Shown: positions 30,358 through 41,109, numbered from the stretch's first letter. The stretch is 64,000 bases of DNA from an uncultured Aliiroseovarius sp. (GCF_947497285.1 NZ_CANMFT010000007.1:62001-126000); one strand, 5' to 3'. The notes: generated from the sequence alone by a model not told the origin. Made by a program: numbers and translations.

Positions 30358-31458
30358 TTATGACCAGCGCTTTAGCACATCTTCGAAGGCGCAGGCGTCA
30401 TTGTCTTCTCCGGCAGTCGCATGGCCAGGGTAATGCGAAAGCTGTGGGGCGACGGCTGGTTGGGTGACGTCTGAAATGTCCGTGAAGCTGCCACGCGCCC
30501 GATTGTGCGGGTGGTGCGGCGCCTCCTTCAACGACAGGACCGGTGCACAGCAAGCATCCGTTCCCTCCAGCAGTGCGGCCCATTCGTCTCGGGTCTTCGT
30601 CATGAAGCGGTCCGCGAATGCTGTGCGGAGCTTTGGCCACCCCTCGATATCCATCTGGGCGGGCAAGCCAGCGTCAGCCAAACCGATACGGTCCAGCAAT
30701 TCGGCATAGAACTTTGCCTCCAACGCACCCACCGACATATGTCCACCGCATGCACATTCATAGACCGTATAGAATGGTGCGCCGCCATCCAGCAGATTGG
30801 CCTCGCGAGTGTCCACCCACAGCCCTGACCCATGCATTGAATAGATCATGGCCATCAGGTGGGCCGTGCCGTCGGTGATCGCAGCGTCCACGACCGCACC
30901 CTGTCCTGTTTCACGCGCGGCGTGTAAGGCGGCCAGCATTCCGGCGACCAGATACATTCCGCCGCCGCCGAAGTCGCCCAGCAGGTTCAAGGGCGGGACC
31001 GGATGTTCACCCCCAATGGCATGAAGCGCACCGGTGATCGCAATGTAATTGATGTCGTGCCCCGCCGCCTGTGCCAGAGGTCCGGACTGGCCCCAGCCTG
31101 TCATGCGCCCATAGACCAGTTTCGGGTTGATTGCGGCAACGTGCTCTGGCCCAAGTCCCAGTCGTTCCATCACGCCTGGGCGCATCCCTTCGATCAACAT
31201 GTCAGCCCGACCGACAAGCGTGCGGGCGTGGTCGCGGTCGGCAGGGCTTTTCAGGTCCAGCTCGACAAACCCACGCCCCCGGTTCAGAACATCAACCTTC
31301 TGAGGGATCAGAGGTTTGAGGTTCGGGCGTTGAATGCGCACCACGTCCGCGCCCATGTCGGCCAGCCACATCGCGGCAAAGGGCGTTGGGCCAAGCCCTT
31401 GAATTTCAACGACCTTGACGCCGCGAAGCGGGCCGTTTGCAGCGACCTCAGACATCAA
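30358..31458 (-). CDS. CaiB/BaiF family CoA transferase (alpha-methylacyl-CoA racemase-like)
   Basis: LRGVKVVEIQGLGPTPFAAMWLADMGADVVRIQRP, NRGRGFVELDLKSPADRD, GWGQSGPLAQAAGHDINYIAITGAL. Confidence 0.93.
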   Translation of the reverse strand: MMSEVAANGPLRGVKVVEIQGLGPTPFAAMWLADMGADVVRIQRPNLKPLIPQKVDVLNRGRGFVELDLKSPADRDHARTLVGRADMLIEGMRPGVMERLGLGPEHVAAINPKLVYGRMTGWGQSGPLAQAAGHDINYIAITGALHAIGGEHPVPPLNLLGDFGGGGMYLVAGMLAALHAARETGQGAVVDAAITDGTAHLMAMIYSMHGSGLWVDTREANLLDGGAPFYTVYECACGGHMSVGALEAKFYAELLDRIGLADAGLPAQMDIEGWPKLRTAFADRFMTKTRDEWAALLEGTDACCAPVLSLKEAPHHPHNRARGSFTDISDVTQPAVAPQLSHYPGHATAGEDNDACAFEDVLKRWS

Positions 31459-32605
31459 TCGACCGCGCGATCAGCTCTTTCATGATCTCGTTCGTGCCGC
31501 CATAGATCATCTGCACCCGGGCATCCGCATAGAGCCGCGCAATGGGGTATTCCATCATGTAGCCATAGCCGCCGAACAGTTGCAGGCATTCGTGCATCAC
31601 CTCGTTCTGCACCTCGCTGCCCCAGTATTTCGCCATCGAGGCGGTGGGCGCGTCCAGTGTCCCGTCGATCAGCCGGGCGATGCCGTCATTGACGAAACTG
31701 CGCAGAACCTCGGCTTTGGTCTTACATTCGGCCAGCTTGAAGCGCGTGTTCTGAAAATCCATCACACGTTGTCCGAAAGCCTTGCGGTCTTGCGTATAAG
31801 CGATGGTCTGCTCCAGAGCGAAATCAATCGCACCAAGGGCTTGAATGGCGATCAGCAGCCGCTCCCACGGCAGTTGTTTCATTAGTTGATAGAAGCCTTG
31901 CCCTTCTTCGGTGCCCAACAGGTTGGTCTGGGGGACTTTCACATCTTCATAGAACAGCTCGGACGTATCATTGGCCTTCATGCCCAGTTTTTTCAGGTTC
32001 TGGCCGCGCTTGAAGCCCTCGCACTGGTCCGGTTCCACCACGATCAGGGACACGCCTTTCGAGCCTGCCTCCGGGTCGGTTTTGCAGACGGTGATGATCA
32101 GGTCGGCCGCCTGCCCGTTCGTGATGAAGATCTTTGATCCGTTGATCTTGTATTGATTGCCGTCCTTTTCCGCCCGCGTGCGCACCGCCTGAAGGTCTGA
32201 CCCGGTGCCTGGTTCGGTCATCGCAATGGCTCCGACTATCTCGCCCGAGGCCAGTCCGGGCAGCCAGCGTGCCTTCTGCTCGTCCGTGCCATAGGCCGTG
32301 ATGTAGTGCACCACGATGGACTGGATACCATAGCCCCAACCGCAATCGCCGGTGCGCGTTTGTTCATAGATCACGACGCTTTCAAACCCCATGTCGCCGC
32401 CCGCGCCGCCATGTTCTTCGGGAATGGCGCCGCCCATGATCCCGGCTTGCCCGGCAGTGCGCCAGAAGTCGCGGTCCACGATGCCCTGGTCGACCCAGCG
32501 TTCGATATTGGGCGTCAGCTCATCGGCGAAGAAGCGGTTGGTCATATCAGCAAACATGCGGTGTTCGTCGCTGACCCACGCGGCAGAGGGGGTGAAAAGG
32601 CTCAT
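31448..32605 (-). CDS. acyl-CoA dehydrogenase
   Basis: AIAMTEPGTGSDLQAVRTRAEKDGNQYKINGSKIFITNGQAADLIITV; LFGGYGYMMEYPIARLYADARVQMIYGGTNEIMKELIAR. Confidence 0.95.
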   Translation of the reverse strand: MSLFTPSAAWVSDEHRMFADMTNRFFADELTPNIERWVDQGIVDRDFWRTAGQAGIMGGAIPEEHGGAGGDMGFESVVIYEQTRTGDCGWGYGIQSIVVHYITAYGTDEQKARWLPGLASGEIVGAIAMTEPGTGSDLQAVRTRAEKDGNQYKINGSKIFITNGQAADLIITVCKTDPEAGSKGVSLIVVEPDQCEGFKRGQNLKKLGMKANDTSELFYEDVKVPQTNLLGTEEGQGFYQLMKQLPWERLLIAIQALGAIDFALEQTIAYTQDRKAFGQRVMDFQNTRFKLAECKTKAEVLRSFVNDGIARLIDGTLDAPTASMAKYWGSEVQNEVMHECLQLFGGYGYMMEYPIARLYADARVQMIYGGTNEIMKELIARSIDV

Positions 32606-32811
32606 TGTGCGCTCCGATTTGAAGGACTTTTCCCAACTATATCCCAGCACGCTGCAGTTGGGCTGGTAACGTGGCGTTACAGGCGCTAAACGGGTCGCTA
32701 CACGTGTTGTGCAATTGCGCGACAATCCACCACAAACAACGGCCTAGTGACGGTTTTACGTGCTTTGTGGGCTTGGATCACGTATTGGAACAAAAAAGAC
32801 GTTGAACGGAG

Positions 32812-34929
32812 ATGGCGGTGCGCATTTCACGGGTGGATTTCTGTAAACTTGCTGCGTTGGGCTTGACCTGCGCGGCGACCACGCCGGCGTTGGCGGATGT
32901 TGGAACGCAATCCACAAGCTATACGTTCTATGGAACACCCGGTTTGATTTCGATGCCGACGGCCGAAGTGGCGGCGGACAGCGAACTTGCCTTCACCTAT
33001 TCGCAGTATGGCCCCAACGCCAGCGGGACTCTGACCTTCCAGATCACGCCACGGCTTTCGGGCAGTTTTCGCTATACGAAGATTGCAGACTTTCATCCGC
33101 GGGTCGGGGACTATTTCGACCGCAGTTTTGATCTTCGCTATCGCGTTCTGGATGAAACGAAATACCTGCCCGCTGTTTCGGTCGGCATTCGAGATTTTAT
33201 TGGCACAGGCATCTACGCAGGCGAATACATTGTCGCCACCAAATCCATCGGTGATCGCTTGCGGGTTACCGGGGGTCTGGGCTGGGGACGTTTGGGCAGT
33301 TACGAGCCAATTGGCTCGATCGGCGGCACGCGTCCGGCATGGGACTTTGGCAAGGGCGGCACACTGAATGCAAGCCAGTGGTTCAAGGGGGATTTTGCCC
33401 CGTTCGCTGGCGTGTCCTACAAGATCAACGACAAGCTGACGGTCAAGGCAGAATATTCCTCAGATGCGTTCGTGCAAGAGGTCGCGGCTGGTGTCATGTC
33501 GCACAAATCACCTTTCAACTTCGGCGTCGATTATCAGGTGTCACCAGCGTTTCACCTGAATGCCTTCTACCTTGCGGGCGATACGATTGGCGCAAGCCTC
33601 ACCATCCGCCTGAACCCGCGCCAACCGCAGTCCCGGTCGGGCAATGAACGCGCCCCGCTGCCGGTCAAACCGCGCCCCGCGCGTGGCAATGCGGCTGCGT
33701 GGAGCACGGACTGGATCGCAGATCCCTCCAATGAAACGGGTATCCGCAAAGCTGTTTCCGATGCGTTGAGCAAAGAAGGGATCGCGCTGGAAGGCATGGC
33801 GCTTGGCACGACACGCGCCGAATTGAAGGTCGAAAACAACCGCTACAATTCCCAAGCGCAGGCCGTTGGCCGCACCGCGCGTGTCCTGACCCATGCGATG
33901 CCGCCGTCGGTTGAAACCTTCGTCATCACGCTGGTTGAAAATGGGATTCCATTGTCGACCATAACCATGCGTCGCAGCGATATCGAAAGGTTGGAGCACG
34001 CGCCCTCGACTGACATGTTCAAACGCGTGACGATCGACGAAGCGACCCCGCGAGCGGTGCGCAATTCCGAGCTGATCAACACCGAAAACCGGTTCCGTTG
34101 GGCGCTTGCGCCCTATATGGCCGTCAGCTTCTTTGATCCACAAAGCCCCATCCGTGGCGAAGTCGGCCTGAAGCTGAGCGCGCAATACGAACTTGCCCCG
34201 AATATCGTTTTGTCCGGTGCCATTTCCAAAAGCATTTGGGGAAATCTGGACGACGCAACCTATACCAACACTTCGAAGCTGCCACCGGTGCGCACGCAAA
34301 GCGCGCTGTATGCAGCGCAGGGCGACCCGGCGATCGACCATCTGACAGCGGCTTGGTATGGGCGCCCGGCCGAAAACCTCTATAGCCGCGTAACCGTTGG
34401 TTATCTTGAAAAGATGTATGGTGGTGTCTCGGGCGAGGTGCTTTGGAAACCCGTGGATAGCCCGCTGGCGATCGGCGCAGAGCTGAACTGGGTGAAGAAG
34501 CGCGACTATGATCAGTTGTTCAGCTTCCGCGACTACAGCATCGTGACCGGACATGTTTCGGCCTATTACGATTTTGGCAACGGTTTCTCGACCCGTGTGG
34601 ATGCGGGCCGTTATCTGGCCGGCGACTATGGCGCCACGCTGGCCGTGGACCGAACATTCGCCAACGGCTGGAAAGTCGGTGGTTATGTGACCAAGACCAA
34701 TGTGTCTGCCGAAGATTTTGGTGAAGGCTCATTCGACAAAGGCATTCGGATTTCGCTGCCCTTGGAATGGGCGCTTGGCGTGCCATCGCGCAATTCGTCA
34801 GATGCAACAATTCGTTCACTTGCCCGCGACGGAGGCGCCCGTCTGAATGTCGATGGGCGACTGTTTGAATGGGTTGAAGACGGTCACGGCGATGCCTTGT
34901 CATCCCGTTGGGGTAAGTTCTGGAGGTAA
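32812..34929 (+). CDS. YjbH-domain outer-membrane exopolysaccharide protein
   Basis: YTFYGTPGLISMPTAEVAADSELAFTYSQYGPNASGTLTFQITPRLSGSFRYTKI; beta-barrel-like C-terminus. Confidence 0.88.
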   Translation: MAVRISRVDFCKLAALGLTCAATTPALADVGTQSTSYTFYGTPGLISMPTAEVAADSELAFTYSQYGPNASGTLTFQITPRLSGSFRYTKIADFHPRVGDYFDRSFDLRYRVLDETKYLPAVSVGIRDFIGTGIYAGEYIVATKSIGDRLRVTGGLGWGRLGSYEPIGSIGGTRPAWDFGKGGTLNASQWFKGDFAPFAGVSYKINDKLTVKAEYSSDAFVQEVAAGVMSHKSPFNFGVDYQVSPAFHLNAFYLAGDTIGASLTIRLNPRQPQSRSGNERAPLPVKPRPARGNAAAWSTDWIADPSNETGIRKAVSDALSKEGIALEGMALGTTRAELKVENNRYNSQAQAVGRTARVLTHAMPPSVETFVITLVENGIPLSTITMRRSDIERLEHAPSTDMFKRVTIDEATPRAVRNSELINTENRFRWALAPYMAVSFFDPQSPIRGEVGLKLSAQYELAPNIVLSGAISKSIWGNLDDATYTNTSKLPPVRTQSALYAAQGDPAIDHLTAAWYGRPAENLYSRVTVGYLEKMYGGVSGEVLWKPVDSPLAIGAELNWVKKRDYDQLFSFRDYSIVTGHVSAYYDFGNGFSTRVDAGRYLAGDYGATLAVDRTFANGWKVGGYVTKTNVSAEDFGEGSFDKGIRISLPLEWALGVPSRNSSDATIRSLARDGGARLNVDGRLFEWVEDGHGDALSSRWGKFWR

Positions 34930-34931
34930 TC

Positions 34932-35669
34932 GTGGTGGACCAGTTTTCCAAACCGTCACTGCGGACGGTTCTGCTTGGCCTTTGCGTCGCAATCGGTCTG
35001 ACCGCATGCGGTTCGGATGACAGTGAAACCGAGCTATCGGGCGCTGCAGCCAAGTTCTTGAAAGAGGCCGGCAAAAAGATTTCGACGAAAGCCAGCGGCG
35101 CAGGGTCAGCGAAACCGGCCCCCGGTGGCGGCGCAAAAGCACCGGACCCCAATGCCATTGTCGCGAAAGCGCTTGCCGCAACGTCTGGGCCGATCGCGCT
35201 TGTTGTGCGCATCGACACCAATGCCGTGCTTGCGATGAACCCCGTTGGACGCAACGCGGGCTACGTCACTTGGGGCAGTGCTGCCGGGCAAGGTTTGACC
35301 TTCAAGCGCGGCGTTCTTTCAAATTCGCGCGGACTGGGCGAAGACCTGATGGCATCGCGTATCGATGCCGCTGTGGCTGCGATCACATCGCGTCGCGCGG
35401 CAAGCTATCAGCGTGAGCATTACTACCTCGGAGACCTGGGGCAAAGCACACGGTTGGTGCTTGAATGCTCGTTGTCCCGGCTGAAATCCGAGCGGGTCGC
35501 CATTGGTGACATCAATGCAGATGCCGTTGTGTTGAAAGAACAGTGCCGGAAAGACGCGATCAGTTTTGACAACCTGTATTGGGTCGACGGGCGTGGCCGC
35601 GTCCTGAAATCCAGCCAGTGGGTAAGTCAGCGGATCGGCAGCCTTGCCATTCAGAACCTGCGCCTCTGA
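34932..35669 (+). CDS. YjbF/GfcB-like lipoprotein
   Basis: Lipobox LTACGSD; YVTWGSAAGQGLTFKRGVLSNSRGLGEDLMAS; directly downstream of yjbH-like gene. Confidence 0.82.
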   Translation: MVDQFSKPSLRTVLLGLCVAIGLTACGSDDSETELSGAAAKFLKEAGKKISTKASGAGSAKPAPGGGAKAPDPNAIVAKALAATSGPIALVVRIDTNAVLAMNPVGRNAGYVTWGSAAGQGLTFKRGVLSNSRGLGEDLMASRIDAAVAAITSRRAASYQREHYYLGDLGQSTRLVLECSLSRLKSERVAIGDINADAVVLKEQCRKDAISFDNLYWVDGRGRVLKSSQWVSQRIGSLAIQNLRL

Positions 35670-35687
35670 CCGACCGGGTGCGCCTGT

Positions 35688-37172
35688 TTAACCGCGTGCA
35701 TAGGCGTCTTCGTATCGCGTGATGTCATCTTCGCCCAGATATGGGCCGGTCTGCACCTCGACCAGAACCGCGTCGGTGTGTCCGGTGTTTTCAAGGCGGT
35801 GAACCTCGCCCTGCGGCACATAGGCTGACTGGTTCGCGGCCAAGGTGAACGTGTCACTGCCGATCGTGACGCTGGCAGAGCCTTCAACAACGATCCAGTG
35901 TTCGGCCCGGTGTTCGTGGGATTGCAGCGACAGCACGCCGCCGGGGTGCACGGTGATCAGCTTCACTTGAAACCCTGTTCCAGACACAAGGCTTTCAAAC
36001 CACCCCCAAGGGCGATTGTCGCGGGGCAGGGTGGCGGCTTGTGAAATGCCGTTCGATTTCAGGTGTTCAACCAAAGCACCGACTTGGTCGGCGCGCGATC
36101 TGTCCGCGACCAGAACGGCGTCTTTCATGGCAACGGCAACGAGGTTTTGAAGCCCAAGGCCGACCAGCGCCTGGCCTGTGTCATCGGCAAACAGCAAACT
36201 GCCCGCGCAATCCACGGCATGGGCATTGCCGATGGTGACGACGCCATCCCCGGTGGGGCTTGTCTTGCTTTCTTCACGCCAAACCCCCTGCCAACTGCCC
36301 AGATCAGACCAGCGCCCAGCATAGGGCACGACCGAAAGGTTATTCGCGTGTTCCATGACAGCATAGTCGATCGAGATATCCGGCAGCGTGGCCCATGCCT
36401 GTTCAGACAGGCGCGTAAAGCCAAGGTCGCGTTTATGCTGTTCAAGCGCCGTTCTGGCTGGCTCTAACATCTCTGGCGCGTGCGCCTGGAAAGCGGCAAG
36501 TATGTCGGCGCACCGAAACAGGAAAATCCCTGCGTTCCACAGATGGCGACCTGAGGCCAGCATTTGGGCGGCGGCTTCCAACCCGGGTTTTTCCTTGAAC
36601 GACCTCAGTGGAACGGCGTTGTCACCAGAATGCGAGCCCTCAAGCTCAAGATATCCGTATCCGGTCTCGGCCCGGTCAGGCGTGATGCCAAACGTGATCA
36701 TGCGACCGGCACGCACGGCCTCAAGACCTCTTTCTACCGCCTTAGCAAACGCGTCGGTGTCGGGAAGGAAATGATCTGATGGGGTGACCAGACAAATCGC
36801 GTCAGGGTCTTTTTTGGCCAAGGCCAGAACGGCGGCCAGAACGGCGGGTGCTGTATTTCGGGAAAAAGGCTCAAGCAATATCAGCTCGGGTAGGCCCCCG
36901 ATTTCCCCCATCTGTTCGACCACATGAAACCGATAGTCGTCATGCGTGACCACAACAGGGCGCTGGAACAGCGGACCCTGAAAGCGGTGCGCGGTTTGTT
37001 GGAACAGGCTGGGTGCGTCGCTGATTTTGCGAAACTGTTTGGGGTAGCTTTTGCGCGACAAGGGCCAAAGCCGCGTGCCAACGCCACCTGCCAGAATGAT
37101 CGGGACGATCTTTTGCAACGCAGAGCTTCCTTCACGCTTCAAGCCAGACAGATTTGCCTTAGCTGGAATCAT
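35688..37172 (-). CDS. manC: mannose-1-phosphate guanylyltransferase / mannose-6-phosphate isomerase (bifunctional)
   Basis: PIILAGGVGTRLWPLSRKSYPKQF; C-terminal isomerase PWGWFESLVSGTGFQVKLITVHPGGVLSLQSHEHRAEHWIVVEG. First track Met lies in a terminator so a later start is used (exact start uncertain). Confidence 0.93.
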   Translation of the reverse strand: MIPAKANLSGLKREGSSALQKIVPIILAGGVGTRLWPLSRKSYPKQFRKISDAPSLFQQTAHRFQGPLFQRPVVVTHDDYRFHVVEQMGEIGGLPELILLEPFSRNTAPAVLAAVLALAKKDPDAICLVTPSDHFLPDTDAFAKAVERGLEAVRAGRMITFGITPDRAETGYGYLELEGSHSGDNAVPLRSFKEKPGLEAAAQMLASGRHLWNAGIFLFRCADILAAFQAHAPEMLEPARTALEQHKRDLGFTRLSEQAWATLPDISIDYAVMEHANNLSVVPYAGRWSDLGSWQGVWREESKTSPTGDGVVTIGNAHAVDCAGSLLFADDTGQALVGLGLQNLVAVAMKDAVLVADRSRADQVGALVEHLKSNGISQAATLPRDNRPWGWFESLVSGTGFQVKLITVHPGGVLSLQSHEHRAEHWIVVEGSASVTIGSDTFTLAANQSAYVPQGEVHRLENTGHTDAVLVEVQTGPYLGEDDITRYEDAYARG

Positions 37173-37185
37173 GACCCCTGAAAGC

Positions 37186-37215
37186 AAAAACGGCAAGCCC
37201 TTGGGCTTGCCGTTT
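37186..37215 (-). terminator. intrinsic terminator of the small exported protein gene
   Basis: Perfect 13-bp inverted repeat AAACGGCAAGCCC-TT-GGGCTTGCCGTTT with minus-strand T-run. Confidence 0.85.
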
Positions 37216-37247
37216 CCGTTTGAAAGCCTCTGAAGAGGCGATCAGAA

Positions 37248-37466
37248 TTAGTTGGTGGTCGACGTGGTGTCGTCATCGCTTGCAGCGATGATGCCAGCAA
37301 CGACAGCCAGACCCAGCAGAGCCAGACCGGTGTTGCCCAGCGAGCTACCAGCTTCTTCAACAACAACGATTTCTTCTTCTACAACTGCGTCACCATATGC
37401 GCCAGCGAAAGCGGGTGCGGACAGGGCGATCATGCCAGCAGCGGCAAGGGTCATCACTTTTTTCAT
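37248..37466 (-). CDS. small exported protein (72 aa), possible YjbE/GfcA-like functional analogue
   Basis: Signal peptide MKKVMTLAAAGMIALSAPAFAGA, acidic VVEEEIVVVEE, TM, DDDTTSTTN tail; own terminator. Confidence 0.75.
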   Translation of the reverse strand: MKKVMTLAAAGMIALSAPAFAGAYGDAVVEEEIVVVEEAGSSLGNTGLALLGLAVVAGIIAASDDDTTSTTN

Positions 37467-37624
37467 GTTTCATACTCCATAATTAATTCGCGGGCACCGC
37501 CGATTTAGCGAGCCGTCCATGTTTGTTTTGCACACACCGGACGCTATGGGAAGTGTGTTTTTGTTTTGGAACCCCTTGTTCGGCGGAAGATTTCCACTCT
37601 GTGGCACCGATGCAATACCCTACG

Positions 37625-38263
37625 TCACCCGGCAAAGATGTGGGTAAGGAAAACCGCACCACAATAGCCCGACCGCGGCTGCACGCCTGCGCCAACGCCA
37701 CTATAGCGCATCTTGCGCGCCAGTATATTCTTTCTATGCCCGGGTGATTCCATCCATTTTCGCACAACCAGCTTTGCCAGACTGTTATAGCTGTGGCGCC
37801 CGATTTGACGGCCATCACGGGTTGTGAAGCTGCATTGCTCTGACGACCGAATCATGAAGTTGCGCCCATCTATTCCATAGAGGTGAACCATCCCAATGTT
37901 CTCGGCACCCGTGCGGAACCGCACACCAGAAGCGCGCAAGCGGTCGGTCAAGCTGCGCCGGTTCGTTCCGTTGGCTTTGTGAGACAGCTTTTGGCTACGA
38001 GCCATCCAGGCTGAATGCCGGGTGGCTTGCTTGCGCAATCCGCTTGTCGGGGTAAGTGCGGGCAAGCCGCGGCGGCATCGTTCCGCGTTGACGCGTTCGA
38101 CGATAACGCGGTCCAGCAAGCTTTGATTCAAGCCTTTGACAGGAATGGATTTTTCTGCACCAGCGACTTTCTTGATGGTGCATCCAGCCTCAGCTGTGCC
38201 AGTTAGCCCTGCGAAGGCAACAAGGACAAAGACCGAAAGGGATTTGAGCGCATTCAGGGGCAT
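37625..38263 (-). CDS. exported CAP/SCP-domain protein
   Basis: VNAERCRRGLPALTPTSGLRKQATRHSAWMARSQKLSH...GAENIGM...WMESPGHRKNILARKMRYSGVGA. Confidence 0.88.
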   Translation of the reverse strand: MPLNALKSLSVFVLVAFAGLTGTAEAGCTIKKVAGAEKSIPVKGLNQSLLDRVIVERVNAERCRRGLPALTPTSGLRKQATRHSAWMARSQKLSHKANGTNRRSLTDRLRASGVRFRTGAENIGMVHLYGIDGRNFMIRSSEQCSFTTRDGRQIGRHSYNSLAKLVVRKWMESPGHRKNILARKMRYSGVGAGVQPRSGYCGAVFLTHIFAG

Positions 38264-38433
38264 CGTTATAACTCTCCAGAACTTATCAACCCTACCCTTG
38301 TGCCGTAATGCCATGACGCAGGCATGGCGGAAATGGGGCCATCGTTGGATAAGCGGGCTTTCGCTTTCCGTTGACAGGCTGTCTGGTATGTCCCATCCCC
38401 TTGGAAAGTTTTTTAAGGTGAGGTTTTGAGCAC

Positions 38434-39768
38434 ATGAAGATTGCAATGATCGGAACGGGGTATGTCGGTTTGGTGTCCGGTGTCTGTTTCTCGGATTTCG
38501 GCCACGAAGTGGTGTGTGTTGACAAAGATCCCGCAAAGATTGCGATGCTTGAAGCTGGGCAGGTGCCGATCTATGAGCCTGGCCTGGAAGATCTGATGGC
38601 CAAGAACGTCGCCGCCGGTCGTTTGTCCTTCACTCAGAACCTAAAAGAGGCTGTGCGTGGCGCCGGCGCCGTTTTTATTGCGGTTGGCACGCCGACACGG
38701 CGCGGCGATGGCCATGCTGACCTGACTTACGTCTTTGCAGCAGCCGAAGAGATTGGTGATTCGGTCGAGGAATATACCGTCGTCGTCACCAAATCGACGG
38801 TGCCGGTGGGCACGAACCGCAAGATCAAGCAACTGATCCAGAAATCGCATCCGGAACTGGAATTCGATGTCGCCTCGAACCCCGAATTTCTTCGTGAAGG
38901 GGCGGCAATCGACGATTTCATGCGCCCAGACCGCGTTATTGTTGGGGTGCAATCCGACCGGGCCTCGGATGTGATGGCTGACATTTATCGCCCGCTGTTT
39001 CTGCGCGATTTTCCCATCGTCACAACCGATCTGGAAAGCGCCGAGATGATCAAGTACGCGGCCAACGCGTTTTTGGCGACAAAGATCACTTTCGTGAACG
39101 AAATCGCAGCCCTTTGCGAACGTGTCGGCGCGGATGTGAAACAAGTGTCGAAAGGCATCGGGCTGGACGGGCGTATCGGCAACAAGTTCTTGCATGCAGG
39201 CCCCGGCTATGGCGGCAGTTGCTTTCCGAAAGACACCCGTGCTTTGGCGCGGATCGGTCAGGAACACGGTATGCCGATGCAAATCACCGAAGCCGTCATC
39301 ACCGTTAATGAGGAAGCCAAGCGACGCATGGTGGACAAGATCCTTGATCTTTGTGGTGGCTCTGTTTTGGGCAAAACCATTGCGGTTCTAGGCGTCACCT
39401 TCAAGCCCAACACAGATGACATGCGCGATGCCCCCAGCCTGACCATTGTGCCCGCGCTGATTGGCCAGGGCGCCAAGGTGCGGGTGGTTGACCCGCAAGG
39501 GCTTGCTGAAGGTGAGGCGCTTTTGCCGGGTGCACATTGGCTTGAAGATGCGTATAAGGCGGCTCAGAACGCAGATGCGGTTGTTCTCTTGACCGAATGG
39601 AATGAATTCCGTGCGCTGGACCTGAAACGTCTGGCCAAACGGATGGAAACCCCAAGGATGGCCGATCTGCGCAATATATATTCGCCCAAGGATGCGAAAC
39701 GTGCGGGATTCGAGGCCTATTGTGCCGTTGGCCGGCGTGGTTTCGGGCCCGACGGCTGGGACAGCTAA
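38434..39768 (+). CDS. ugd: UDP-glucose 6-dehydrogenase
   Basis: MKIAMIGTGYVGLVSGVCFSDFGHEVVCVDKD; GPGYGGSCFPKDTRAL; GVTFKPNTDDMRDAPS. Confidence 0.96.
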   Translation: MKIAMIGTGYVGLVSGVCFSDFGHEVVCVDKDPAKIAMLEAGQVPIYEPGLEDLMAKNVAAGRLSFTQNLKEAVRGAGAVFIAVGTPTRRGDGHADLTYVFAAAEEIGDSVEEYTVVVTKSTVPVGTNRKIKQLIQKSHPELEFDVASNPEFLREGAAIDDFMRPDRVIVGVQSDRASDVMADIYRPLFLRDFPIVTTDLESAEMIKYAANAFLATKITFVNEIAALCERVGADVKQVSKGIGLDGRIGNKFLHAGPGYGGSCFPKDTRALARIGQEHGMPMQITEAVITVNEEAKRRMVDKILDLCGGSVLGKTIAVLGVTFKPNTDDMRDAPSLTIVPALIGQGAKVRVVDPQGLAEGEALLPGAHWLEDAYKAAQNADAVVLLTEWNEFRALDLKRLAKRMETPRMADLRNIYSPKDAKRAGFEAYCAVGRRGFGPDGWDS

Positions 39769-39810
39769 GACCCCCGCAACGACGGGACCAACGAGCGGAA
39801 ACGACTGACG

Positions 39811-40446
39811 ATGAAACGTCTATTCGACATTGTCCTGGCGCTTGCCTTGTGCGTGTTGGTCCTGCCAGCGTTGGGAGTTTTGTATGTCGTTGTCATCACC
39901 AAGGATGGCAGGCCCTTTATGTTCCGGTCCCGTCGCAATTCGACGATGGACAAGGAATTTGATCTGATCAAGATCCGCACGATGCGGACGGTGCCTGCCC
40001 ACGAAAACATTGGCATCACTGGCGGTCACAAGAAGAATCGAATCACCCCTGTGGGGCACTGGCTTCGCGCGCGCCGTCTGGATGAGCTGCCACAGGTCTG
40101 GAACGTCCTCAAAGGCGAGATCAGCTTTGTCGGACCTCGCCCACCTGAACCGCGCTATGTGAAAGCCTGCCCAGAGGTTTATCGCGTGGTGCTGGAGGAT
40201 CGGCCGGGGATTACCGGGCTTGCCTCGATCATCTTTCACAAGCACGAAGAGCGGATGCTGGCCAAATGCAAAACGCAGGCGCAGGCCGAGGCGGTCTATA
40301 TTCGCCGCTGCATTCCACGCAAGGCGCGGCTTGATCGGATTTATCACGACAACAAATCGATCCGTCTGGACATCTATATTCTCTACCTGACGGCAGCGAA
40401 AATCGTTCCCTTGCCGGGGCGCCGCGCCGCGCGCATCCGGGGATAA
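39811..40446 (+). CDS. bacterial sugar transferase (initiating glycosyl-phosphate transferase)
   Basis: [67 protein letters not shown]. Confidence 0.92.
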   Translation: MKRLFDIVLALALCVLVLPALGVLYVVVITKDGRPFMFRSRRNSTMDKEFDLIKIRTMRTVPAHENIGITGGHKKNRITPVGHWLRARRLDELPQVWNVLKGEISFVGPRPPEPRYVKACPEVYRVVLEDRPGITGLASIIFHKHEERMLAKCKTQAQAEAVYIRRCIPRKARLDRIYHDNKSIRLDIYILYLTAAKIVPLPGRRAARIRG

Positions 40447-40524
40447 GCCTTTCCTTCACAGCCCATCCGCTTTAACCAGTAAACCAATGGACAATGCGCC
40501 CGAAACGGGCGAGCAGACAGGCGG

Positions 40525-41109
40525 ATGCAAGGCGTGAAGGTAGAAGAAACCAAGCTTCAAGGCGTGGTCATCGTGACCCCTCAGCGGTTCGGTGACAATC
40601 GCGGGTTTTTCAGCGAAACCTTCTCGACCCGCGCGATGGAGGCCGCTGGTCTGCCCTTGCTTTTCGTTCAGGACAACCTGTCGCGCTCGGCCGTTAAAGG
40701 CACGGTGCGCGGGTTGCATTGTCAGGCGCCACCGCACGCACAGGCCAAACTTGTGCGATGCCTGAAAGGGGCGATCATGGATGTTGCGGTCGATGTGCGC
40801 GCGGGCTCAGAGACCTATGGTGAATGGGTTGGGGTCGAGTTGTCCGACGACAATGGTGCGGCACTTTTGGTGCCTCAGGGATTTCTGCATGGTTTTGCAA
40901 CGCTGACAGATGATGTGGACGTTTTCTATAAATGCTCGGACCATTATGCGCCCGACACCGAGATGTCGGTGCGCTTTGACGATCCCGATCTTGCCATCGA
41001 TTGGGGCGTAGATCCGGCAACGGTAACGCTTAGCGAAAAGGACGCGCAAGCTGGATCGCTTGCGGCGTTCGAAACCCCCTTTGACATGAACGAAGGGCTG
41101 GCGACATGA
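40525..41109 (+). CDS. rfbC: dTDP-4-dehydrorhamnose 3,5-epimerase
   Basis: [14 protein letters not shown]...[43 protein letters not shown]. Confidence 0.96.
   Translation: MQGVKVEETKLQGVVIVTPQRFGDNRGFFSETFSTRAMEAAGLPLLFVQDNLSRSAVKGTVRGLHCQAPPHAQAKLVRCLKGAIMDVAVDVRAGSETYGEWVGVELSDDNGAALLVPQGFLHGFATLTDDVDVFYKCSDHYAPDTEMSVRFDDPDLAIDWGVDPATVTLSEKDAQAGSLAAFETPFDMNEGLAT

Noticed and set aside
29903-30433. 176-aa ORF crossing the tRNA-Arg region
   Set aside because: Contains the antisense translation of the tRNA (GALGRIRTPDPLIRSQVLYPAELPER), a well-known annotation artefact.
33541-34554. 337-aa minus-strand ORF opposite yjbH-like gene
   Set aside because: Antisense shadow; no recognisable motifs.
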